Shown here one piece after another: positions 1-4,887 of a stretch of DNA of 6,172 bases. Location: the NCBI GenBank assembly GCA_030042795.1, contig JASHYZ010000438.1, positions 1 through 6,172 on the forward strand, written 5' to 3'. The notes below the pieces were generated by a model. The model saw only the letters and a program-made list of their open reading frames with translations. It was not told the origin of the DNA and made no database searches. The stretch is from Terriglobia bacterium. GTDB taxonomy: Bacteria > Acidobacteriota > Terriglobia > UBA7540. The first letter of the stretch is position 1; each line of letters starts with the position of its first letter. Both the position numbers and the translations under genes were made by a program.

Positions 1-1533
1 GCGGGTTCATTTGAGGTACGGTCGGCGCAAACGTTGTCAGCCGCGCTCGAACAGTTGTCGCGCAACCCTCCAAACCTTGTTCTTCTGAATCTGCGGCTGC
101 CGGACAGCCAGGGGCTGGAGACGCTGAAGCGCGTCGTTGCCGCGGCGCCGGATGCAGCCGTAGTGGTGTTGGGCGCTGAGGAGCATGGTCCGCTGGCAAT
201 GGAGGCCATGCAATCGGGCGCGCAGGATTGTTTGGCGAAGGGACAGGTGGAGGGCCCGCTGCTGGCGCGGGTGGCGCGCTACGCGGTGGAGAGGCAGCGT
301 CTCGTGGCCGAACTTCGGCGCCGCCAGACCGAGCAGTTTGATCTGAAAGACCAGTTCCTCTCGCACATTTCGCACGAATTGCGCTCGCCGCTCGCGGCCA
401 TCGATCAATTTGCAAACTTGCTGCTGGATAATCTCGGGCCGCTCGGAGCCGAGCAACGTGAGTATCTCGAAGTGGTGGTGCGAAACACCGGCCAGCTCAA
501 CCGCATGATTGATGATCTGCTGGCGATGGTGCGTGCGCAAAGCGGCAAGCTGGGGGTGGAGCCGATACCGTTCTCTATGCCCCGGCTGATTGAAGAGACC
601 CTCCGGACGCTCGGCCCAAGGGCTGAAGCCAAGCAGGTGGCGCTGCGCGCGGAGTTTCCACGCGAGGTCCCGGTGGTGTGGGGAGACCCTCAACGGACGT
701 ATGAAGTGCTGACGAATCTGATTGAGAACGCCATCAAGTTCACGCCCGAAAAGGGAAGCGTGACGGTCACGGCTCGCCCGTTCGCCGGGCACCCGGCGTT
801 TGTCGAGGTGGTGGTGGCTGACACGGGTTGCGGCATCGCGGCTGATGACCTTGACAAAGTGTTTGACCGGCTGTTCCAGGTGTCGAGAAAAGGCGCTTCA
901 GCGAAGGGGCTGGGGTTGGGCCTTTACATTTCTCGTGAATTAGTGCAGCGGCAGGGCGGCAGAATATGGGTGGAAAGCGCGGTGAGTCGCGGCAGCACCT
1001 TCCGTTTTGTGCTGCCCGCGCATACCGTCGTGGGCGAGCTCTATTCGGAGCTGGGCCGCAAGACGCCGCCCGCCGGGCCCCTCTCTCTGATAGAACTTTC
1101 GGTGCAGTCGCTTCGAGGCAACGCAGCCGTCCCGCTGGACGCAGCCACCCTGGAGTCCCTCCGCGAATTTGTAGCAGGATGCGTGCGGCCGGAGGTGGAC
1201 GTGGTGCTGCCGCCGGTGGAGTCAGGACCAGACGCGGCGAGCCTTTTCGTGCTGGCCGCGACCGAGGCGCCGGGCGCCGAAGCCGTCCAAAAGCGCGTCC
1301 TGGGCGGCCTGAACGCGCCCGGCCAAAAGCTAGGCAAGCAGATCGCTCTCACCTCCACCGCAACCCCGGTGGCCCTTCCCTTCGGCTGGGCTCACTGGCC
1401 TCCCGAACAAAGGATGCAAGCTGTGGCCGCGCAACTGGAGCAGATGATTGAACAGCGCCGGTCGCCCTCGGCCAGGGCGCTCCGACCTGGTTCCGAGCAT
1501 GTTGTCGAACGCCAAGCGTTGGGCAGTAGCTAG
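1..1533 (+). CDS. Hybrid sensor histidine kinase with degenerate N-terminal receiver (5' partial)
   Basis: The frame is open from base 1, so the start lies upstream; the TTG at 34 is only an internal codon. Residues are numbered from that TTG codon. Residues 1-85 are the latter part of a response-regulator receiver: the beta3 strand ends in LLN19 where the phospho-acceptor Asp is expected, the switch Thr/Ser is Gly47, and the conserved Lys is kept (K69). A helical linker (85-107) leads to the HisKA H-box with His114 in SHELRSPL, then the HATPase_c N-box (N228, N232), G1 box (D263-T-G-C-G267), F-box (F277, F281) and G2 box (GLGLGL, 292-297). The kinase core therefore looks complete, and it would be a cytoplasmic autokinase. 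Residues 333-499 form an alanine- and proline-rich extension I cannot name; its strand/helix pattern vaguely recalls a degenerate GGDEF fold. No transmembrane segment is visible. Kinase assignment is very secure; its partner is unknown. Confidence 0.93.
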   Translation, partial: AGSFEVRSAQTLSAALEQLSRNPPNLVLLNLRLPDSQGLETLKRVVAAAPDAAVVVLGAEEHGPLAMEAMQSGAQDCLAKGQVEGPLLARVARYAVERQRLVAELRRRQTEQFDLKDQFLSHISHELRSPLAAIDQFANLLLDNLGPLGAEQREYLEVVVRNTGQLNRMIDDLLAMVRAQSGKLGVEPIPFSMPRLIEETLRTLGPRAEAKQVALRAEFPREVPVVWGDPQRTYEVLTNLIENAIKFTPEKGSVTVTARPFAGHPAFVEVVVADTGCGIAADDLDKVFDRLFQVSRKGASAKGLGLGLYISRELVQRQGGRIWVESAVSRGSTFRFVLPAHTVVGELYSELGRKTPPAGPLSLIELSVQSLRGNAAVPLDAATLESLREFVAGCVRPEVDVVLPPVESGPDAASLFVLAATEAPGAEAVQKRVLGGLNAPGQKLGKQIALTSTATPVALPFGWAHWPPEQRMQAVAAQLEQMIEQRRSPSARALRPGSEHVVERQALGSS

Positions 1534-1575
1534 ATAGATAGGCTATATCATCCCCACAGAAACGCTTCGCAATGC

Positions 1576-1721
1576 TGTCATTTCGAGCGCCGCCGCGCCG
1601 TCCGGCGCGAGAAATCCCGCCCTGTAAGGCACTTGTCTACAAATTGCCTCGCCGCTTCGGCTCCTTCCTTCGACTTCGCTTGAGGGCGGCTGAACAAGGT
1701 CGTTCCCTCCGAATGAAGGGA
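1576..1721. repeat. Degenerate palindrome-rich intergenic repeat-like element
   Basis: This lies in the 290-base gap between the kinase and the nucleoside hydrolase, where I see no convincing gene. It opens with TGTCATTTCGAGCG and contains a nested hairpin: outer arms ATTTC (1580-1584) and GAAAT (1611-1615), inner 7-bp arms CGCGCCG (1594-1600) and CGGCGCG (1603-1609) around a 2-nt loop. Further on, CCTTCGACTTCGCTTGAGG and a short TCCCT/AGGGA inverted repeat (1704-1708 and 1717-1721) follow. From memory, intergenic repeats beginning TGTCATT(C/T)CGAGCG and closing with CGAGGAATC- or CTTCGCTCAGG-like text are common in several phyla, Acidobacteriota included. Membership of such a family is inference, because only one copy is in view. 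Confidence 0.4.
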
Positions 1722-1810
1722 GCGGACGGGTTTGCGCGCCGCGCAGACAAAACTTGTAGGCCGGTATCGGACGCTTGCGGTACGATACAACGCGGAATTA
1801 AGTCCGGTCT

Positions 1811-1817
1811 GGAGGAG
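1811..1817 (+). promoter_or_regulatory. Ribosome binding site fixing the GTG start of the nucleoside hydrolase
   Basis: GGAGGAG ends 6 bases before the GTG at 1824. This strong Shine-Dalgarno match favours GTG 1824 over the much longer open frame from ATG 1572, which would run through the repeat-like element, and over the ATG triplets at 1836, 1839 and 1842, which sit too far from it. Confidence 0.8.
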
Positions 1818-1823
1818 AGTGTT

Positions 1824-2945
1824 GTGACCACAAGCATGATGATGCGCGCGGCGCTGACCCTTGGCGTTGCTGCATGTTTACTGGCGGGCATGGACTATGC
1901 CGGTTCACCGGGTTCGCTCGCGTTGGCGGAAAACGCCGGCGATACGGCGGCGAATCCACCGGAGCCTTCCGCACCGCGCAAGGTGATTATCGACACGGAT
2001 CCGGGCACGGACGACGCCATGGCCATCCTGCTGGCGCTGAACTCGCCGGAACTGGACGTGCAGGCGCTGACTGTAGTTCCCGGCAATGTCACCGCGGCGC
2101 AAGGGTTGGACAATGCTTTGCGGCTGGTGTCGCTGGCAGGGCGGTGCGACATTCCCGTCGCCGGCGGAGCACAGCATCCCCTGAACCAGAAATTGGTGAC
2201 GGCGGAGTATTGGCATGGCCTGAACGGTCTCGCCAACATCGAGCTTCCTGCGCCCAAGTGCCGCGCGGATGTGCGTTTCGGCCCCGACCTAATCATCGAA
2301 CTCGTCCACAAATTCCCGCACGAGATTACGCTGGTCCCGATCGGTCCCGAGACTAACATCGCGCTGGCTGTTTCCAAGGATCCGTCGATCGTGCCGCTGG
2401 TGCGCGACGTGGTGATCATGGGTGGCTCGATTTCGGGAGGAAACGTCAACGCCGCCGCCGAGGCCAACATTTTTGGGGATCCGGAGGCCGCGCAAATTGT
2501 CTTCAACGCCGGATGGCCCATCACCATGGTAGGCCTTGACGTGGGCAATCAGACGCTAGTGACCCGCGCCCACCTGGCTCAGCTTGCCCGCACCCACGGC
2601 CCCGAGAACGATTTTGTAGTGGGCGTCCTCAATTTCCTGGAGGACCTGTCAGAGAAGCACGGCGACCAGGGCGTGCCAATGTATGACCCGCTCGCCGTGG
2701 GCGTTGCGATCAATCCCGCCACTGTCATGTCGCAACCGATGCGCGTAGATATCGAGACCCGCGGGCAGTTCACGCGGGGAGAAACTGTGGCCAATCGGAC
2801 GAACACGGTTGAGCGCAATGTGCCTCACGAGGGCCGCTTATGGATTGAGGCCGTGGACACCGTGCAGCCGAACGCGAGTGTGGCGGTAGGGGTGAAGGCG
2901 GAGGAGTTCATCCAAATGTTTATGAGGCGGATTGCCGGGAAATAG
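1824..2945 (+). CDS. Exported nucleoside hydrolase (inosine-uridine preferring family)
   Basis: This 373-residue protein would hydrolyse the N-glycosidic bond of ribonucleosides to base and ribose; substrate preference cannot be read from the sequence. It starts MTTSMMMRAALTLGVAAC, a basic/hydrophobic export signal, with a likely signal peptidase I site after A-L-A35. Residues V15-A-A-C18 resemble a lipobox, but the preceding hydrophobic run is short. The mature part has the family signature DTDPGTDDA (D59, D63, D64, calcium-binding in the family), GPETN (174-178), MGGS (199-202) and an E213-A-N215 plus DPEAA block. Where characterised IU-type enzymes have catalytic His followed by calcium-binding Asp, this one has Tyr287-Asp288 in YDPLAV. 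Length is slightly above the usual 310-340 because of the signal and linker. It is convergent with the downstream LuxR-type gene and shows no operon partner. Family assignment is secure; export and activity are predictions. Confidence 0.93.
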   Translation: MTTSMMMRAALTLGVAACLLAGMDYAGSPGSLALAENAGDTAANPPEPSAPRKVIIDTDPGTDDAMAILLALNSPELDVQALTVVPGNVTAAQGLDNALRLVSLAGRCDIPVAGGAQHPLNQKLVTAEYWHGLNGLANIELPAPKCRADVRFGPDLIIELVHKFPHEITLVPIGPETNIALAVSKDPSIVPLVRDVVIMGGSISGGNVNAAAEANIFGDPEAAQIVFNAGWPITMVGLDVGNQTLVTRAHLAQLARTHGPENDFVVGVLNFLEDLSEKHGDQGVPMYDPLAVGVAINPATVMSQPMRVDIETRGQFTRGETVANRTNTVERNVPHEGRLWIEAVDTVQPNASVAVGVKAEEFIQMFMRRIAGK

Positions 2946-2959
2946 CGGGTGGGTTTTGG

Positions 2960-3000
2960 CGGGCGGAGCTGCGCGTGACGCCAGGGCTCGCCCGTGTTTG
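2960..3000 (+). terminator. Candidate terminator between convergent genes
   Basis: Fifteen bases after the nucleoside hydrolase stop, CGGGC-G-GAGC (2960-2969) can pair with GCTC-GCCCG (2986-2994), giving a 9-bp GC-rich stem with one bulged G. It is followed by the modestly T-rich TGTTTG. The site suits termination between convergent genes, but the missing clean U-tract makes intrinsic termination uncertain. A second, weaker inverted repeat (CCAGCG 3001-3006 and CGCTGG 3027-3032) follows. Confidence 0.4.
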
Positions 3001-3081
3001 CCAGCGATCGCGTTCGAAAGTCTGGCCGCTGGAGTCGCGCACAGGGCGTTGGGTTGACAACAGGCTTGCTTGGGCGCTTGG

Positions 3082-3837
3082 TCAGTACAAAGCCGCGGCT
3101 GCCGCTATGGGGCTTGGAAGCGCCTCAGACTTGGTCTCGCTGTAACCCGCCCGGCCGGGCATCTGGCTTGCTACGTAAAGAACCAGCTCGACGCGGCTCG
3201 AGACTCCGAGCTTGTCGAAGATCCGGAACATGTAGTTCTTGACGGTATGTTCGCTCAGATTCAATTGCTTAGCCGTTTCGCGGTTGGTGAGCCCTTCAGC
3301 CACGCACTGCACCACAGCCATCTCGCGCTTGGTAAGCAGGGGCACGCCGGCTTTGTTCGCAACCTGGAGAGGCTGTGGCTCGCGCAACGCCTCAAGCACG
3401 TAACCCAAGTCGGCCGTGCCGGCCCAGATCTGGCCTTGCTGGACACAGGTGACGCACTTCAGCAACTCCTTCACTGAGCGCGCCCGGCAGAACACGCCCT
3501 GGGAACCCGAGCGAAAGGCCTGCACAACGGACTCGCGGTCAGGAAGGTCGAGCAACATCACGACCTTAATCTCTGGCTGCGCACCGGTAATCTCTTGCGT
3601 CAGCTTGAAGCCCCGTGCCGGATCGCCTTCAAGATCGGCGCTAATCAGGGCAACGTCTGGTACGGGATCCGTAAACGTTGCCAGCACATCGGCCACTCGG
3701 TTAGAAGCCACGACGCTTGCGAAGCGCTGCGACCTCCGCAAAGCTTCGGCCAGCAGTTGCGCGCCCATCGACGTCTTATCCGCAATCACCAATCGCATGC
3801 GATTGGCTCCCAATCTTGACGAGTCAGCCCTGCCCAT
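3082..3837 (-). CDS. LuxR-type response regulator with non-canonical receiver
   Basis: This 251-residue cytoplasmic transcription factor has two domains. A receiver-like domain (about 14-130) begins MRLVIADK, but the phospho-acceptor position reads VALIS66 instead of Asp, the switch Thr/Ser is Leu96, and the conserved Lys is Arg118 (VFCRARS); the first acidic pair is reduced to D20-K21. Phosphorylation by the usual chemistry is therefore unlikely. A LuxR/NarL helix-turn-helix follows (about 165-225: LLTKRE, EGLTNRETAKQLNLSEHTVKNY), with the recognition helix around 195-210 intact, so DNA binding looks preserved. An Ala-rich tail ends the protein. ATG 3837 is chosen because GGAAGGGG lies 7 bases upstream; Met14 (3798) is a real alternative, with GGGAG 8 bases before it and the receiver starting at once. 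The frame could also extend upstream to 3921, without a good ribosome site. It is divergent from the PilZ gene, so it may control that gene or the polysaccharide locus. Confidence 0.92.
   Translation of the reverse strand: MGRADSSRLGANRMRLVIADKTSMGAQLLAEALRRSQRFASVVASNRVADVLATFTDPVPDVALISADLEGDPARGFKLTQEITGAQPEIKVVMLLDLPDRESVVQAFRSGSQGVFCRARSVKELLKCVTCVQQGQIWAGTADLGYVLEALREPQPLQVANKAGVPLLTKREMAVVQCVAEGLTNRETAKQLNLSEHTVKNYMFRIFDKLGVSSRVELVLYVASQMPGRAGYSETKSEALPSPIAAAAALY
3789..3806. repeat. Perfect 18-bp palindrome centred on Met14 of the LuxR-type gene
   Basis: CCAATCGCATGCGATTGG equals its own reverse complement over all 18 bases; the flanking bases A and C end the symmetry. It lies inside the coding region near the 5' end of the LuxR-type gene, and its central ATG is codon 14, a plausible alternative start. 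It could be a binding site for a dimeric regulator, including the encoded protein itself, or chance. Confidence 0.6.
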
Positions 3838-3844
3838 TTCTTTT

Positions 3845-3852
3845 CCCCTTCC
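3845..3852 (-). promoter_or_regulatory. Ribosome binding site for the LuxR-type regulator
   Basis: On the minus strand GGAAGGGG is followed by 7 bases and the ATG at 3837. It is the best-placed purine-rich site for this gene and is the reason for choosing that start over the upstream in-frame ATG at 3921. Confidence 0.6.
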
Positions 3853-3962
3853 AAATACGATTCGAGTTACTGCGACTCGGGAAAGATGTCCGCTCCGCGT
3901 CAAGCTTTGTGTGAGTGTCAAACGGAGACGATTTGATCTTTAGGTTTCTCCGAGTCTCCTCA

Positions 3963-3991
3963 ATGTTTCACCCGTCGTCTCGGGCCGTCAA
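3963..3991 (-). promoter_or_regulatory. Candidate promoter for the LuxR-type gene
   Basis: On the minus strand TTGACG (3991-3986) is separated by 17 bases from AAACAT (3968-3963). The -35 match is good (5 of 6) and the -10 match weak (3 of 6). The -35 hexamer lies in the loop of the 3978-4001 inverted repeat. It would give a 5' leader of roughly 120 bases. This is a pattern match only. Confidence 0.28.
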
Positions 3992-4001
3992 TAGCCCGAG
4001 A
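3978..4001. repeat. Perfect 8-bp inverted repeat, possible operator
   Basis: TCTCGGGC (3978-3985) and GCCCGAGA (3994-4001) are exact inverse complements around an 8-base spacer. No T-run follows, so a terminator is less likely than an operator. Read on the minus strand, the spacer is TATTGACG, which contains a -35-like hexamer. Confidence 0.55.
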
Positions 4002-4026
4002 GTGCCAGTGACTAGTCGAGGCATAC

Positions 4027-4047
4027 AAGGTTGTCTTACACAACCTT
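4027..4047. repeat. Perfect 8-bp inverted repeat followed by T-rich bases
   Basis: AAGGTTGT (4027-4034) and ACAACCTT (4040-4047) pair exactly around a 5-base loop, with TCTCT after the second arm. In RNA this is a moderately stable hairpin. It could be an operator, a leader hairpin of the PilZ transcript, or a weak terminator; the low GC content and broken T-run argue against strong termination. Confidence 0.5.
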
Positions 4048-4171
4048 TCTCTATGAGGCATGAGAAATGCTGCCCCAAAATCTAGTGACATAGACTCCGC
4101 CCTCAGATGCCCTGTTCCGCGCTAGGTAGCTCCAAGTACACAATTCCGTCCTGAGAGTGACCTTAGTCCTC

Positions 4172-4201
4172 TTGCTGGAGGCTTGCAGAAACCGGTGTAA
4201 T
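4172..4201 (+). promoter_or_regulatory. Candidate promoter overlapping the first ATG of the PilZ frame
   Basis: TTGCTG (4172-4177) is followed after 18 bases by TGTAAT (4196-4201), a 5-of-6 match to the -10 consensus. If it is used, transcription would begin just downstream of ATG 4200. That codon could not then be the start, which would favour a downstream start such as ATG 4350. This is a pattern match only. Confidence 0.3.
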
Positions 4202-4697
4202 GGTAGTGCGAATGACAATCCCCGGCGTGAACCGGCAACTTGATTCAAAGGGTACTCAGAAGCGTGGATGCTCCGAGGCACCGCTCCAGACTTTCGGCCC
4301 GAACACTGCGGAGTTGCGTCGGGCGTCAGTCGATGGTGCGGGAACAAGGATGCAGCGATTCTCCCACGGTAATCAGCAGCGTGCGCAACGCTTCGCGATC
4401 CAGACGGGGTTGCGATACCGAAGGGTGGGCGAGGCGGACTGGCGTCAGGGGTCGATGGTGAATATCAGCGAGTCTGGGGTGTTGTTCGAAACGGATCATG
4501 CAGCGTGGCCGAATAGTGCCGTGGAGATAAGGTTCAGTTTGGGCACAGGGAATGCAGGTAGCTGGGTGGCCCAGGTGGTGTGTTACGGCGTGATCGTGAG
4601 GGCGATCAGCAAGGCAGGGAGCGCGCGAGTGAGCGCCCTGGCAGCGAGAATTACCAAGTTTCATTTCGTGCGATCGGGACGAGCGGTAGTGGCTTGA
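4200..4697 (+). CDS. PilZ-domain protein (start uncertain, ATG 4200 or ATG 4350)
   Basis: The longest frame gives 165 residues; residues from about 58 onward form a single PilZ domain, the family that typically binds cyclic di-GMP. The N-terminal motif reads Q60-R-A-Q-R64-F, so the first Arg of the usual RxxxR is Gln, although R61 could take part in binding. The second motif is intact: N88-I-S90-E-S-G93. The C-terminal strands (VCYGVIVRA, ARITKFHFVR) also fit. Residues 1-50 match nothing I know. No good Shine-Dalgarno sequence precedes ATG 4200. ATG 4350 would give a compact 115-residue protein starting MQRFSHGNQQ, preceded by GGGAA at 4340-4344, and is about equally likely. The gene is divergent from the LuxR-type regulator and 190 bases upstream of the UpxY-like gene. 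No membrane segment is seen, so it is probably a cytosolic c-di-GMP effector or a degenerate relative. Confidence 0.85.
   Translation: MVVRMTIPGVNRQLDSKGTQKRGCSEAPLQTFGPNTAELRRASVDGAGTRMQRFSHGNQQRAQRFAIQTGLRYRRVGEADWRQGSMVNISESGVLFETDHAAWPNSAVEIRFSLGTGNAGSWVAQVVCYGVIVRAISKAGSARVSALAARITKFHFVRSGRAVVA
4683..4692 (+). promoter_or_regulatory. ops-like motif at the end of the PilZ gene
   Basis: GCGGTAGTGG at the 3' end of the PilZ gene contains GCGGTAG, seven bases of the GGCGGTAG core of the enterobacterial ops/JUMPstart element, which the NusG paralogue RfaH reads. It lies about 200 bases upstream of a gene for a NusG paralogue. Whether UpxY-type proteins of this lineage use an ops-like sequence is not known to me. 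Confidence 0.25.
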
Positions 4698-4723
4698 CCT
4701 GCGTCCGGGACGTGGCCTAGTAC
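4694..4723 (+). promoter_or_regulatory. Weak candidate promoter for the UpxY-like gene
   Basis: TTGACC (4694-4699), which overlaps the PilZ stop codon, is followed after 18 bases by TAGTAC (4718-4723). The -35 match is good and the -10 match poor, and the -10 lies within the 4717-4735 hairpin. It would give a leader of about 160 bases. Confidence 0.2.
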
Positions 4724-4735
4724 TGCTGAGTCTAG
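4717..4735 (+). repeat. Hairpin in the leader of the UpxY-like gene
   Basis: CTAG-T-ACT (4717-4724) can pair with AGT-CTAG (4729-4735) around a GCTG loop, giving 7 base pairs with a single bulged T. It lies in the 190-base gap between the PilZ gene and the UpxY-like gene. Leader hairpins are recognised by some NusG paralogues (LoaP), so the position is notable, but the stem is short. I see no other clear element in the rest of the gap. Confidence 0.4.
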
Positions 4736-4887
4736 ATACCTGCCATGTGGCGAGTGGCGTGCGCCGAAGTTCAGGAATTCCGTTGGAAGGGCCGATAAAG
4801 GTAGGGACGGCTCTGGAACATTCCGGGGCAACTAAAACGGAAAGGCTTAGGGTATGGAAAGGGCTGTAAGTCAAAGGGCGGAGCTAT

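Larger units (their letters stand above)
3838..4199. other. Divergent intergenic control region
   Basis: About 360 bases separate the minus-strand LuxR-type gene from the plus-strand PilZ gene, with no convincing coding sequence on either strand. The region is visibly less GC-rich than the flanking genes. It holds two perfect 8-bp inverted repeats (3978-4001 and 4027-4047), a small CGAGT/ACTCG repeat (3863-3867 and 3875-3879), and promoter-like hexamers facing both ways. The arrangement suits a shared regulatory region. No riboswitch or small RNA that I recognise is present. Confidence 0.6.

Noticed and set aside
37..792. Long minus-strand open frame (251 codons) opposite the histidine kinase
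   Set aside because: Its product is rich in His, Arg and Gln with no domain, and it lies wholly antisense to a well-conserved kinase; this is typical of shadow frames in GC-rich DNA.
1572..1823. N-terminal extension of the nucleoside hydrolase to ATG 1572
   Set aside because: It would put 84 Arg- and Pro-rich residues before a good signal peptide and run through the repeat-like element, while GTG 1824 has a strong ribosome binding site.
3004..3011. GCGATCGC, the HIP1 octamer of cyanobacteria
   Set aside because: I noticed only this one copy, and nothing else suggests a cyanobacterium; 8-bp palindromes of this composition are expected by chance.
4051..4347. Minus-strand frame of 98 codons across the divergent region
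   Set aside because: The product has no recognisable domain, has mixed low-complexity composition, and overlaps the inferred control signals and the PilZ N-terminus.
4591..4608. TGATCG/CGATCA inverted repeat inside the PilZ gene
   Set aside because: The arms are only 6 bp and lie in a conserved coding stretch; this is likely to be chance.
4748..4762. Sigma-54-like TGGC-N8-TGC upstream of the UpxY-like gene
   Set aside because: The GG-N10-GC spacing is right, but only about 7 of 10 consensus positions agree, and such matches are frequent in GC-rich DNA; no enhancer-binding activator is in view.
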